Origin: Auriscalpium vulgare
Lineage: Eukaryota; Basidiomycota; Agaricomycetes; Russulales; Auriscalpiaceae
Assembly (NCBI GenBank): GCA_019915015.1
Contig: JAHBBC010000062.1
Coordinates: 18,847 to 82,846, forward strand
DNA: 64,000 bases
Direction of reading: 5' to 3'
Position numbers and translations under genes: made by a program. The notes beneath the pieces were generated by a model. The model ran no database searches and was not told the origin of the DNA. It saw only the letters and a list, made by a program, of their open reading frames with translations. Below are positions 34,681-46,016 of the stretch, piece after piece. How positions within the stretch are numbered: the first letter of the stretch is position 1; each line of letters opens with the position of its first letter.

Positions 34681-35717
34681 ATGTCCGACCAAGCAGAGCT
34701 AGCATTTGCAAAGAACCTGATCAACACGCTCGCGTCGCTGCCGCTGACGTTCGACAACGATTTCCAGCAGGCGCCGGAGAACACTCTGAAGCGGGTCCCT
34801 GTCTTACAGGTACGCTCCTCCTAGAACACCCGTTCTGAACGTGGATAGGACGAGGCGATGCACAGGTTGAAGTCCCGCCCCCACCAGAACGGAAGAATGA
34901 CGAAGCGGGAGCGATCGGTGAGCCCTATAAGAGCTCTCGATACCCGCCCAGCCACCAACGATCCTGGTTTGCGCAGCGACCACCATCCAACTGACCTTCA
35001 AATCTCTCAAACCACCGTTCTCCGTCACCATCCCCGTCTCTCCAGCGGACCCGATATCCGCTATCAAAGGCCAAATTGCCGCACAGCCTCACGCTCCACC
35101 CGCGGACGCTCAACGCCTCCTCCTGAAGGGCAAAGCCCTGGCGGACGCGAAGCTGCTCAAGGAGTACAGCATCAAAGAAGGAGACACGGTGAACGTCATG
35201 GTGAAACCAGGAGTTCAGTGGGATCCCACGCAGGCGCCGACTCCGCCTGCAGTGGAGACAACGCTGGCCGCGCCACAGCCAGTGCCAGCTACGTCGCTCA
35301 GCCCCAGCCCCAGCCCCAGCAGACGAGGCCATGGCCGTATCCCATCTGTCGTGCTTTCACCGTCCCCCGCCCCATCCTCACCTATGCAGGAAGTGCAGGA
35401 CATCCCCCTCCTCGACGAAAGCGGCGGCACCATCTCTGCAGAGCTGCCCGCAGACATCTCCTTCCCGCAATCCACATACCGTGCGACGATTGCACAGCCC
35501 CAGTTTTGGGACAACCTCATCAGATTCCTGAGGTAGCGTTCCTCATCCCTCACTGTGACATGCCCGTAACCTTATGTCCAGATCGGAGTTTCCCGTCAAT
35601 AGCGACGCAAACACCGCTTTTGAAGACTTCCTCAATGCTAGCAAGGGTGTCTTGACTCCCAGCGAAATCGCGAAGATTCGGGATTACGTCGGCGTCATTG
35701 GCATGGCAGGGACGTGA
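34681..35717 (+). CDS. GET5: GET5/Mdy2-like ubiquitin-like domain protein of the tail-anchored protein pathway
   Basis: Four exons: 34681-34809, 34866-34917, 34977-35532, 35582-35717; 290 aa. The N-terminal block AELAFAKNLINTLASLPL with the following VLQVEVPPPPE matches the Get4-binding region of fungal Get5. A ubiquitin-like domain follows (TTIQLTFKSLKPPFSVTIPV, then LLLKGKALADAKLLKEYSI and NVMVKPG). A Pro/Ser linker leads to a C-terminal helical region (FWDNLIRFLRSEFP, FEDFLNASKGVLTPSEIAKIR) that corresponds to the dimerisation end. Known role: with Get4, Get5 bridges Sgt2 and Get3 to hand tail-anchored proteins to the ER. The assignment rests on the order of the three regions. Confidence 0.8.
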
Positions 35718-36395
35718 TGCGTCCGCGCGGGACATTTCCTCGCAAGCCACTCTGCTGCTGTTCGCAATTCTGCCAAGGTAGCACTTTGACACATCTTCAT
35801 TCCTATGATGATCTAATGCGCTTAGGCAGATCGACATGAAGAATCCCGAGCATACTTGAACTACGCTGCATTTGTAGGATACCTCGTTTGCTGCTCAACC
35901 ACACCATTCCATGCGCCTCTGTGAAAACTCGGTTGAATATCCAACCATGCTGTGCTGCACGACGTGTGGGTCTGTGTAAGAAGCTGTCATAGGACAGCTG
36001 AGCAACCCACTACGCCCCGCGCATGTGGTTGGCCACGCCCGACGCGCGCCTCATGGAAGGATGCGGCCTGCGATGAGCGCTCTACTACGGAACTGGGCCG
36101 CGTTTTGGCCATGTTTCGTAGTCGTCTAGGCCATGTCTCATGCATGGCTGTGTCCTAGGCCGCATGCACCGCCTTCCTGTACTCGCATACATATGTGAAT
36201 ATGTGTGAAGGTCGTGGCAATTATGTAGTTCTTAGAAGAACGTGACGCCTGAGGCGGTGTGCTGAGGCGCCGCACACCGCCACCGCCTAACAGGCTGTAC
36301 AGGCCCTGCGGGAGTCGAAAGATAAAAGATCGTGGCCCTACTCTGGCACCTACATCGCCCTCGTCCCCTGCCACACTCCCCGCCTCGCACATCCT
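35718..36395. other. Intergenic region, no gene seen
   Basis: 3' flank of GET5 and upstream region of the next plus-strand gene. An imperfect inverted-repeat-like cluster of ccgcac/gcggtg at about 36255-36290 (ggcggtgtgctgaggcgccgcacaccgcc) could form a hairpin. No coding signal is evident. Confidence 0.4.
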
Positions 36396-37106
36396 ATGTC
36401 CAACATGCTTCATGTGTGAGTCAAGCTCGAGCTAGCCGACGCGATACTTTGTATGTTGAGACTGCATCTTCGCAGCCCCAATGTGCATCAGGATGAGCGG
36501 TCCGAGGCCGGCACCGACGTGAGCGACGACTCGGTCGTGACAGGCGCCGACAGCACCACATCCACCATACCCACGAAGTCCACATACTCGATTTTGTTAT
36601 CCATTGCGTACGTCTGGCCTATAGTAATAGACGACTGAAGCTGATGTGAAACACAGCGGGATGTTGAAGAACATCCGCGGCTATTTCGTGCCCCGGCCCA
36701 CAGACTCCGCCTCCGCCGCAGAGGCCACACCGAAAGCGTGAGTGCAGACTGGCCGCTCGGCGTGAAATCACACTGACATATTGGTTTTCAGGGAGCTCCC
36801 AGTCGGGTATGTTGCATATTGACTCGAGATTCCGGCTTGTGCTGATCGCGGAGCAGGGAGACAGGCACGGACACTGCGAGCGTGTCAAAACTCGGGGGCA
36901 TTCTCAAGTGGAAGCCGCGCGGCGGACCAAAGATGCCGCAGGGCGGGACCAAGCTGCCGCAGGGCGGGATTAAGCAGGACGAGACTAAGTCGCCGCAGGG
37001 CAAGACCAAGGTCAAACATGCCCACCAGAAGCCCAGCAATGGCGTGTCTCAGAAGCCCACCGGCGGAGGCACGAAGCAGTCTGGTGGTGGTTGCGAGGTT
37101 CAATAG
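36396..37106 (+). CDS. Unknown small protein with Pro-Gln-Gly-Gly repeats and a Lys-rich tail
   Basis: Model with about five exons: start at 36396 (MSNMLHV), exons ending near 36415, 36608, 36738, 36807 and the stop at 37106. Junctions are GT..AG and keep frame. The middle is acidic/Thr-Ser-rich (EAGTDVSDDSVVTGADSTT), and a short hydrophobic patch (YSILLSIAG) follows. The last exon is very basic and repetitive (PRGGPKMPQGGTKLPQGGIK, then KPTGGGTKQSGGG). I recognise no family. The low-complexity repeat and many tiny exons make the exact model uncertain. It converges on the kinase-like gene at 37288. Confidence 0.5.
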
Positions 37107-37287
37107 GTCATGTCGCCGGATGATGCATTGTTCCCCATTATGATACCTCACAGTATGACCTGCATGTTTGCTCATACCTGGACAAATTGATACCCTATTA
37201 CATCGTGCTGTGATCGATATATGCCTAACTGATTTCGCTGCATTAACCAATATACTCTCTGGTGAGATACAGAGGGAATCTCGTCTG

Positions 37288-38566
37288 CTACTCGCCAGAG
37301 GCTTCCTGTCCGCGAGTCAATGGTGCATTGGTGTCGGCAACGTCTGCTCGGATAGAACGCCACTGCCGTAGTGCCTCTTCTGCTGTCGGCCGATGCATAG
37401 GATCCTCTATCATCATTTCGTTAAGCAAAGGCGCCAGGAAATCAACATTCGAAAACCGCTGCTCTCGAATCTCAGCTCCCACTCCAGCTCCGGATGAAGG
37501 TCCCACACACCTCGTGAAACTCATGCTTCAGTAAATTTCCCATGCTGAAAACATCGACTTTGAAAGGGTTGTATGCAACGTCCTCAGCCAATTCTGGCAC
37601 CTCCTCGTCGCGTCCTTCCGTGCCAGTAACTTCTTTGGGGTGACCAGGTGCGTTGCGGGAGGAGATGTCATAGTCGACGAAATAATACCGAACGCCAGCT
37701 TTCGATCGTGAAATCATCGTAGGGGCAACGGGCCCAGATGCGTCCGGAAGAAGACCGTTGAGAGCTGGATGGAAGCCGCATGGAAACATGGCGGCTGCGT
37801 CCATCATGATATTGGATGGGGAGCAGTCTCTGAACGAGACTACGATGAGAGGCCATTGGCAATTCACGCATGCCCACTCACCGGTGAGCTACACCTTGCT
37901 CGTGCATGAAAGCCAAGCCCTGAAATGCGAGAGAGTCAGGTGATGGTCCTCGCGCTAGTCATTGCCGAAAGCTACTTACCTCCAACACTTGATCCACAAA
38001 GACCACGATCTCGTCAACACTCTCAAAAGGAGGGTCGTCCATTGGGTGGAAAAATGGCATCACCATGTACGACACAGCACTGTCATCGGGGTCTTCCAAG
38101 ACGTCGAGTATAGGCACGGAATGGTTCCTGGGATCTTCGCGGCGCTGCTTCGAGCGCAGAAGGAGAGCCGTATTTGACTCCTTATTGCCCGTGCTGATCT
38201 TCTTGATGCAGACGAGCTTCCCGTCTGCGATACGAGTCGCATCTGTCACAAGAATGCGCATCTGCGTAACAAATAATGTCGAATTTGAGAAGAACAGTAG
38301 CATGCTGAGATCGATCGTACGGGAGAGGGATAATTGTCCTCGCATAGTGCGGGATCTTTTCCATTGCTTATCCACGATGGCGTCCATCCTGGCCGAAGTC
38401 GTGGTCGTAGCATGTAGCCTTTTGACTCGAGGAATGGCTGCCGGCCGAGCCAAGGAAATTCGTGCAAGAGGAGCGTGCTGTTATCTGCTGTGCCTTCAGG
38501 CCCCTCGGTCGGGGACGCGTGTGCGTGTGGTGAGTTTGTGTTTTCGTAGTTGGTCATGGTAGGCAT
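37288..38566 (-). CDS. Fungal kinase-like protein with conserved HRD loop
   Basis: Start 38566 (MPTMTNYENTN), at least five exons, stop 37290-37288. The splice from ..NYPSP to MRILVTDATRIADGKLVCIKKI gives the N-lobe with the candidate ATP-binding Lys. Then come DPRNHSVPILDVL, MVMPFFHP, GLAFMHEQGVAHRDCSPSN (intact HRD..N loop, created across an intron), YYFVDYDIS in place of DFG, DVFSMGNLL, and APLLNEMMIEDPMHRPTAEEAL. The Asp and Asn of the catalytic loop are present, unlike the sister gene at 28981-30138, so this one may bind ATP and metal. The family is expanded in mushrooms and its targets are unknown. No signal peptide or membrane segment is seen. Confidence 0.75.
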
Positions 38567-39553
38567 GATGATAGGTGACCGGTGAATGTCGACGCCGGGC
38601 CACTGCGTGCATGCTATTTCGGTGACGTATCGAGCCCCACCGCGACATGCGCGCTTGATCATGTGATGTGCACTGAAGGAAAACTTCATCAGCTTGACAT
38701 CTAATAGTAACATTGCCGCAGAGACATGGCGGCCACCCTTGGCGGGCGAGACAGTATGCCCATGGGACAATGAGAAAAAGAACAGGCACAAGAGAGAAGT
38801 GACCATGTGCAACAGGGGACCGCCAGCCGGAAGCCAAAAGTCACAGAAACTTAAACGCAAAGGGCACGACAGCGCGGTCGGAGAGGTCGTATGCGACGCT
38901 TGATCATCAGCGGTCGTATCTTCGCGGTGCCTCAAAATACAAAACATTCTCAAGTCGCTTCGACAAGTTCGTTCCCAGACTCAACTCTATTAAACAACTT
39001 GGCGGACACGGCCTAGACATATGTCAAAAGCACACGGGAAGCAGAAGAGAAACACTTATCGCTGACACACTGCCAATGGCCAACTAATAGTCGTGCTTGT
39101 TTTTGACGCCTTCTTGATAGCGTCAAATTCAAGTAACAGTCAGCTCAAAGCTAGTTTCCAGGTCCATTGATGACCAAAGCGACTACATGCGTGTTTGGCT
39201 TAGGGTAGCCTGAAGATTGATTAAGTCCAGACGGCAGGTGAAGTGGAAAGCGCGCGGGGCAGGATTGCTCCTGAGCGCTGTTGAAGGTTGGGAGGGGCGT
39301 ACCGTTTTGCTCGGATGCGTATTGCAAATCGAGCATGAAGTGTGTCCAACGCAGCGTACCCTTCTACTTACTCTGCTTCAGCTTGCGAGCAGTCGCTCAG
39401 GATAGCATCGCGAGACTGAGAGTAAGTACTTAAGAGTTCGGCAGGGTGGCAACGAAAAGCCTGAGAAAAGCCTGAGAAAAGAGTGTGATTATGTAATTTC
39501 CTTGCCAAGTGAAGCTAGTGAAGTCTGAGTCAGACTCTACGGTTGTACTACCC
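38567..39553. other. Intergenic region of about 1 kb, no gene seen
   Basis: Upstream of the kinase-like gene and left flank of transposon copy 3. Frames here are short and lack motifs. A short direct repeat (gcctgagaaaa twice) occurs at 39460-39480. Confidence 0.45.
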
Positions 39554-39709
39554 ATTAGGGGAGCTCAGAGTAGACCGTTTTCGTTTCCGTTTCGTTTTCA
39601 AACGCCTTTCGTTTTCGATTCGGCGCCCCGGCGTGATATTACATAATGTCACTCAATCTACGCCGCTGCGCGACACCGCCGCCATTGCTTTCGAGCTCTT
39701 CCACCAGCC

Positions 39710-41033
39710 ATGGCCCGTGCTACCTACCACGATGAGATTATCGACGCATACATCACATATATGGCTATCCAGATGGCACTCATGCCTCCATCTTCAGCCA
39801 CAGCTATGATGGAGCAGCTCCAACGCGATAGCTCAATCCTTCACACCATCCTATCCTCCCGCTACATCAACCCCCGTCCTCCCGTCGTTAAAGCCGGCAA
39901 TCTCCAGCTTGCATGGGAGTATGCACAGGATCCTGCCCATCACCACCGCTTTATCAACATGCTCCGTGTCTCTCCCCACGTCTTCGACACTATCCTTGGC
40001 CTCATCGAGGGTCATCCCGTATTCCAGAACAACTCGAACACCCCGCAGGAGGATATCCGAACGCAATTAGCGGTGACCCTGTACCGTATGGGTCGCTATG
40101 GCAATGGCGCATCTCTCGAGGATATCAGCCGTGCAGCGGGCTGTTCAGAGGGCGCTGTGGAGCTATACACGGAGAGATGTCAGGAGGCGCTGATGTCCTT
40201 GCATGGGATGTTTGTACGGCCGCTAACAGAGGAGGAGAAAGAGGTCGAGAAAAGGTGGATTGATGAGCAGCTTGGTTTCACGGGATCCACCTGGAGGGAG
40301 GGATGGGTGATGTACGACGGGACAATTGTTGTCCTGTACAGTCGCCCCGGCCTCGACGGTGACGCGTACTACACAAGGAAGTGCAACTATGGGTTCAACG
40401 TCCAGGTATGCTGGATATCTTCTAATAGCTCCTGACTGACATATCTGTACACAGATTGGCAATACACCGTCGAATCTACGAATCGTTGACTATTCGCTTG
40501 GCATGACCGGTTCTGCTCATGATGCATCTGCATTTGAGCATACTGCAGCTGTCAAGCATACCGACTGGTTCTTCAGAGGTGACGAGTTTGCATGGGGTGA
40601 CTCTGCGTACCCTGTCAGCTCGCGGACCATCCCAGTTCACAAGAAACCAGCGTCGTTAGACCGCTCAAATGCCTTATTCGACAAACACGTAGCTCGCCTA
40701 CGCGTTCGCTCTGAACACACCATGGGTGCACTCAAGGGCCGATGGCAATCCCTTCGTGGCTTACGGCTCAATATCCGTTACAATCGGGACCATATACGAG
40801 CGTGTCGGTGGATTTCATGTTGCATCATCTTGCACAACGCAGTGCTCGACATCGAAGGATGGGCGAGTGGGACAAGCTTTGCGACTTGGCACTCACGTGC
40901 TCAGGAAGAGGACGATAGGGGGGAGCCAGATGATCCTATAGATGATGATATCACAGAGGATGATGATTGCGAGGCTAGGAGACGTGGCCTTGTGGCAGAA
41001 ATAGTAGCCGCTCAACGAGCAGGACTTGTATAA
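39710..41033 (+). CDS. Harbinger-type DDE transposase (copy 3)
   Basis: Exons 39710-40405 and 40455-41033, 424 aa. The triad D203/D255/E319 and the HTH-like segment are as in copy 1, with no premature stop. The start ATG is 153 bp inside the element, so the promoter must lie within or beside the terminal repeat. Confidence 0.92.
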
Positions 41034-41148
41034 ATGAACAAGATTAAATCTGAGATTGTAAAGAGTAAGAGAGATATAATCAGAAAGAAGAAAGGACTGT
41101 GTAGCATTAAATGAGAGGCTGCAGTTAGAAAGGACAAAAGCAAAATGA

Positions 41149-42745
41149 TCAGACTAAGCCTCGCTCCAACTCGTCTGGAACCACAGATGATCCTCGTCCA
41201 AGATCTCTGTCCAACTGGCTCTCATCCCAGGGAGGACTATTTTCTCTCTGGCTTGTCATCTCGCTCTCGGGCTCATCATCCGGAGGTGTCGATGCGCGCG
41301 GCAGAGATGAAGGCGTCGATGCAGCGGTTGACATAGAGCCCGTGCGTGAGATGGAACGAGCGGGCGTAGCGGCGGCGACAACCAGAGGAGGATTCTGAAG
41401 GCGCGATATATTTTCACGGAGATCTTGAAGCTGCAGCTGAAGGTCATCGTCAAGTGCTTCCGACTTGCGGCGATACTCATCGTTCGTCCACAAGCCAATC
41501 TGCAGCTCACGAAAGAGGCGGTCGTGGCGATCGCGAGCGTCTTGGCGAAGACTATTCATGTCATCGCGCAGCCTGTCGACAGCTTTGCGGATGTTCTCTT
41601 CCTTTGACACCGCAAAGCTACGCCTGCCACATGAATTAGTCCACGTGCATTACCAACAACTAGTATTACTTACTCGATGGACTCCTTCAGTATGTCTTGA
41701 ATGCCGGTGCGTGACGTGGGCTTGAAGCGACCCTTCAAGCTCTCCAGCTTCTCTTCCGACAGGTGTGCGGGAGTCTTCTTCGCACTTGCTTGCGACGAGG
41801 GCGGCACGCGGTTCTCTTTGGGAGTGTGTGGCGTCTGCGGTGGCGATCCCGGGCCGGGTGCGGTCGCAGAAGAGTCTTGCGCGAGAGGCGCCGGGCCATC
41901 GTGAACGCGTAGGACGGGGTCTATGTCCTCTTCGCGCGGTTGCCGCACAGGTGGCGCGTCGTCGGGAGGCTGATAGTGCACTGTGCGGTGACCGTCCGGA
42001 CCAACCCCAGTCGTGATGATGATCGGGTTTTCATTTGGGCGGGTGGCAAGGATCGCGTGAATTCGGGGGAAGACAGCGAACTCGGCCTCGATCTCCTCTG
42101 CACAGGATGTGTTAGCCTCCAGCGTGCTCATCGGAGATCACAAAATGAACTTACGCCAGATATTCTTGTGGCGTGCATCGGTATCCTCGGATGGGCCATC
42201 TGGCCCTATGTAGCAGACCAAATACTCATCTGGACCATCGTCGGCATCACCTGTGTCGACGATGGCCTCATTCCCAGTGAGGACACCTCCACCCGTGCAC
42301 TTAATGCGCCGAACCTTGGAGTGATAGGTGATGCGTAGCCTACACAAGCCTGTGAGCACGTATGAGGCATCCAATAAGGGTATGGACATACTGATTTATT
42401 TTCCCGAGCACCTTTGCTCCCAGACTGACGAAATCCGAGTCCGGAGCATCCTTCCAGAGGATGCGAGCAAGCCGCTGACCCGCTGCGACCTTACTTTCTC
42501 CGCTTTTCTTCTGGAAAGATGTCAGTAACAAAGCCCAGATGATGCGTGGGCCACCTGCATACCTCACCACGCTTGTTACCAAACATAACCTTGCGATTTT
42601 GCGGCTGTTCGAGCTCCGTGATGAGCTGCAGGAGCAGCTCATTTGGCTTCTTATTTGTGCCCCAGCTGATGTTCTCCTCACGGGATTTCTTGCCCGGAGC
42701 TGTCTCAGGCTGGTCGGAGTCCGAGCGGCCGCGTTTCCGGGGCAT
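41149..42745 (-). CDS. Harbinger accessory protein, Myb/SANT-like (copy 3)
   Basis: Exons 42745-42563, 42510-42392, 42339-42155, 42097-41674, 41623-41149; 461 aa, same as copy 1. Transcription starts near the right end of the element and runs away from the OPT gene. Confidence 0.82.
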
Positions 42746-42947
42746 TAAGAGAGTAGGAGAGTGTAGATTAAGGAGGTATCGCGAGGGAATGAGTGTGTGA
42801 GACACGAAGACGCCGCACAACGCGAGCGTCACCTAAAGTCACACGATTGTCACACATCGGGTCACTTATGCCGCGGGCCGAATCGAAAACGAAAGGCGTT
42901 TGAAAACGAAACGGAAACGAAAACGGTCTACTCTGAGCTCCCCTATT

Positions 42948-43355
42948 TCACCATTTACTGTACGGCCATGCTTCTACTCATGCTGGTTAGGGACAGTCTT
43001 CCGCTGGAACCAGAGAGCTGTGTTTTACTTGACACCCATAGCCGCGCTCAGCATCTCGGAGTCTCTGTGTCCTCGCATGGCCAGGCAGGCCGCCACTCCG
43101 ATTGCTTCTCGGTCAGGCTTCTTGGCCTCCCTATCAGCTTTTACCAACTTGCTTGGCAGCAAATACCCACGCTGAACACGCGGTGGTGGTGTAAATGCAT
43201 CACCCCATGACAGTGAAGCATCGAACAGGAAAATGGCAAACTCAATCATCCGAGACTGAGGTCGACGAAACACGCCGTCTTTAAAGGACTTCTATCTGTC
43301 ATTCTCAGACTTTCGATCCCTTGCCCCCCTGCTTGCAGGCTAGCATCTGGTCACC
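42948..43355. promoter_or_regulatory. OPT transporter upstream region
   Basis: 408 bp between transposon copy 3 and the transporter start. The last 90 bp are C/T-rich, as expected for a fungal leader. Anything further upstream in the original promoter is now separated by 3.4 kb of transposon. Confidence 0.4.
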
Positions 43356-45802
43356 ATGCTCCCTGCTCTCGTTGAAGACACCACTGTCCCTGAGATTGCC
43401 CACGGCAGCCATTCAACTGGCCTTTCTATCGACGAGAAAAACTCGCTCCCGGAGGAAGTCAAGCAGGAGCGCTTTGCCGCGGTCGACGTGTGCGTTTTCA
43501 TTCTACCCCTTCTCACCGCAGTTGCGAGCTAGTGGCTAACCCCTGCGATCTAGCTCGCGGCCGTTCCCCATCGACCCTGACGAACATGAGGAGACGCATC
43601 AGCTCACCGTTCGTGCGCTCCTTGTCGGCTGCCTTCTCGGTTGCGTCGTCGGGGCATCCAACATCTATCTTGGCCTGAAGACCGGTTTCACTTTCGGTCC
43701 TCAGCTGTTCGGAGCCATTTTTGGCTTCGCCATCCTCAAGTCACTATCCCGGATCGTCCCCGAGTCTGGTTTGCTTGGGAAATGGCTCGGTGGACCATTC
43801 GGCCCCAAGGAGAACTGCACCGTCCAGACGGCCGCCACCGCTAGCGGCGGTCTCGGGATTCTCTTCGTGTCTGCCGTACCCGCCATGTACCGACTACACC
43901 TACTCTCCGAAAAGCCGCAGCAGGACTTCGGGCGCCTTATCGCACTCACGATGTGCTCTGGTTTCTTTGGTGTTTTCTTCGTCATTCCCTTGCGCAAGCA
44001 CTTCATTATCCATCAAAAGCTCGTCTTCCCTACCCCCGCTGCCACCGCATACACTATCCGCGCGCTGCACAACGGTCGGGTCGGTGCGATTGCCGCGAGG
44101 AAGAAGACGCTGGGTCTCATTGCCACCATGTCATCTGCGTTTATCTTCAAGGCCGTGTCCATTTACGCGCCTGGCATTATCTGGGATTGGCACATCGGTT
44201 GGACCCTCTATCGCATCGGCTTCACCAGCATCATTCATCTCGAGAACTACGGCTGGTGGATTGAATGTAAGAACGCATATCAATGTCAACTATGGATCGT
44301 GTTGACGCCTGTTCGCAGTTACGCCCGCCTTTTTCGGTGCTGGCCAGCTCTCCGGTATGAACGCTTCCTGGTCCTTCTTCGGTGGTGCTGTCCTTGCCTG
44401 GGGCATCAGTAAGTTTTTGTTCCATCCAAATGTCAGATCTGTGTTCACGTGGCTTACAGTCGCTCCCTCGCTCGTTGCAACCGGCCGAGCATTTGGCACG
44501 TCGACATCCGATGATTACCCTCTCGTCACCTACCAATCCATCTCATACAGCGACCCTACCAAGTATGTCACTACCCCCTCGCCGCGCTACTGGCTGCTTT
44601 GGCCCGGCGTCTTTATGATGCTGGTGTACTCCGCCACGGATGTCCTCGTAAATGCTTCGGGCCCGCTCTACGAAATGTTCAAGACGTGGCGCTTCCGCCC
44701 CACACGCGACCCGCGCGAGTGGTTCTACACCGAGGGCGAGGCGTACGACGAGGACTACACCACCAAGGAGGACCGCATTCCCACGTGGGCGTGGACCGGC
44801 GGCCTTGCCATCTCCACCGTTGTTTCCGTCTCCCTACTCTCAACACAATACCACGTCAACGTCGGGGAAGCTATTCTTGCTCTCCTCCTTGCCTTCCTCT
44901 TCTCGTTTATCGGCGTCCAGTCCTCCGGCCACACCGACGTCAACCCCGTGTCCACTGTCGCCAAGGCCTCTCAGCTCATCTTTGGAGGAATCAGCAAGAG
45001 TCAAGGTCTGGAGATCCGCAAGTCCGAGATTGTCAATCTGGCTGCTGGCACGGTCGCTGCTGGTGCCGCGGCGCAAGCTGTTGACATGACGGGTGACTTG
45101 AAGACGGGCTACCTGCTGCGCGCGAAGCCGCGCAACCAGTTTGTCGCGCAACTTGTCGGCGCCGTCGTTGCTGTCTTTTTGACCGCAGGTTTGTTTGTGC
45201 TTTTCACGACTGCATCGCCGTGCATTCTCTACCCACCTGAGGATGGCGCGTGCACGTATGGAGCGCCTAGTGTTGCCGCGTGGGCTGCCGTTGCTCTTGC
45301 CGTTGCCTCCCCGACCCTGCGTACGTCCTGATTGCTCGTAATTATTATTTTACTGACACGGATTGTGAATTCCTCCAGCAATTCCTTCGTCGTCTGGCTA
45401 CACTGCGATCGCGCTCGGCCTTTTCTCGGTGGTCAGCGTCTTCGTGAAGCACTTCCACATCCCGAAGAAGTACTGGGTCTACGTGCCCAACTGGAACGCT
45501 GTTGGCCTCGCGTTTGTCGTGCCGCAGGTGTATTACCCGATTGCCATGGCCTTCGGCGCGACGTGCAACTACATCTGGGCGCGCCGTAGCCCGAGCAGCT
45601 TCGACATGTACATGTTCCCTGTCGCCGCCGGCCTGCTCGCCGGTGAGGGTCTCGGTGGTGTGTTCGCCGCCCTGCTGTCCGTCGCGGGTGTGGACGGGTC
45701 GAGTGAGTTTCCACTGCGCACTTGAGTTTTGCGGTATCTGACCTCGCGCTGTCAGAGTTCGGCACCGCCATTGGCTGTCCTGGCTTTGAGTTCTGTGGTT
45801 GA
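43356..45802 (+). CDS. OPT-superfamily oligopeptide / metal-chelate transporter
   Basis: Multi-exon gene from 43356 (MLPALVEDTTVPEIAHGSHS) to the TGA at 45800-45802. Introns lie near 43491-43553, 44266-44318, 44408-44460, 45320-45378 and 45703-45753. The cytosolic N-terminus is followed by many hydrophobic helices. Signature segments include GCVVGASNIYLGLKTGFTFG near the first helix, FPTPAATAYTIRALH (the conserved FPxxxA region), WSFFGGAVLAWGI, and SPSSFDMYMFPVAAGLLAGEG near the end. OPT carriers couple proton entry to uptake of small peptides, glutathione or metal chelates across the plasma or vacuolar membrane. The FPTPAATA form is closer to the YS-like branch than to classical tetra/pentapeptide carriers. 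The substrate cannot be told from sequence. Confidence 0.88.
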
Positions 45803-46016
45803 TTGTTAGAACGCTCTGATATGCAATTTCATGAGTATTTACGAGCATTTGATGTTACATTCATGATGGAGGCGGCACGGTGGAATTCGAGAGAATACAT
45901 TTATAGCAATGTGACAATGACGGTCCGACGGTGGGAAAAGTGTGCCTGCGCGCCACAGACGCGTCCTGCTACCAGACGCTGGCTCTTCTCTCTTTACCAA
46001 CGCCATCTCCTTCACT

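Larger units (their letters stand above)
39557..42944. mobile_element. PIF/Harbinger-like DNA transposon, copy 3 (complete, inverted relative to copies 1-2)
   Basis: 3,388 bp with the same 68-bp terminal repeats. The transposase reads on plus and the accessory gene on minus. Matching target duplication ATT at 39554-39556 and 42945-42947. The right end is 412 bp upstream of the OPT transporter start codon. Confidence 0.95.

Noticed and set aside
38567..38953. Upstream extension of the kinase-like gene (an in-frame 129-codon extension with a hydrophobic stretch)
   Set aside because: The family proteins start close to the MPTMTNYE Met; the extension contains no kinase-family sequence and lies in the expected promoter.
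41149..42745. Long plus-strand frames opposite the accessory gene of copies 3 and 4 (for example 132 codons at 41940-42338)
   Set aside because: They recur only because the element is repeated, lack coherent splicing, and lie antisense to the exons of the accessory gene.
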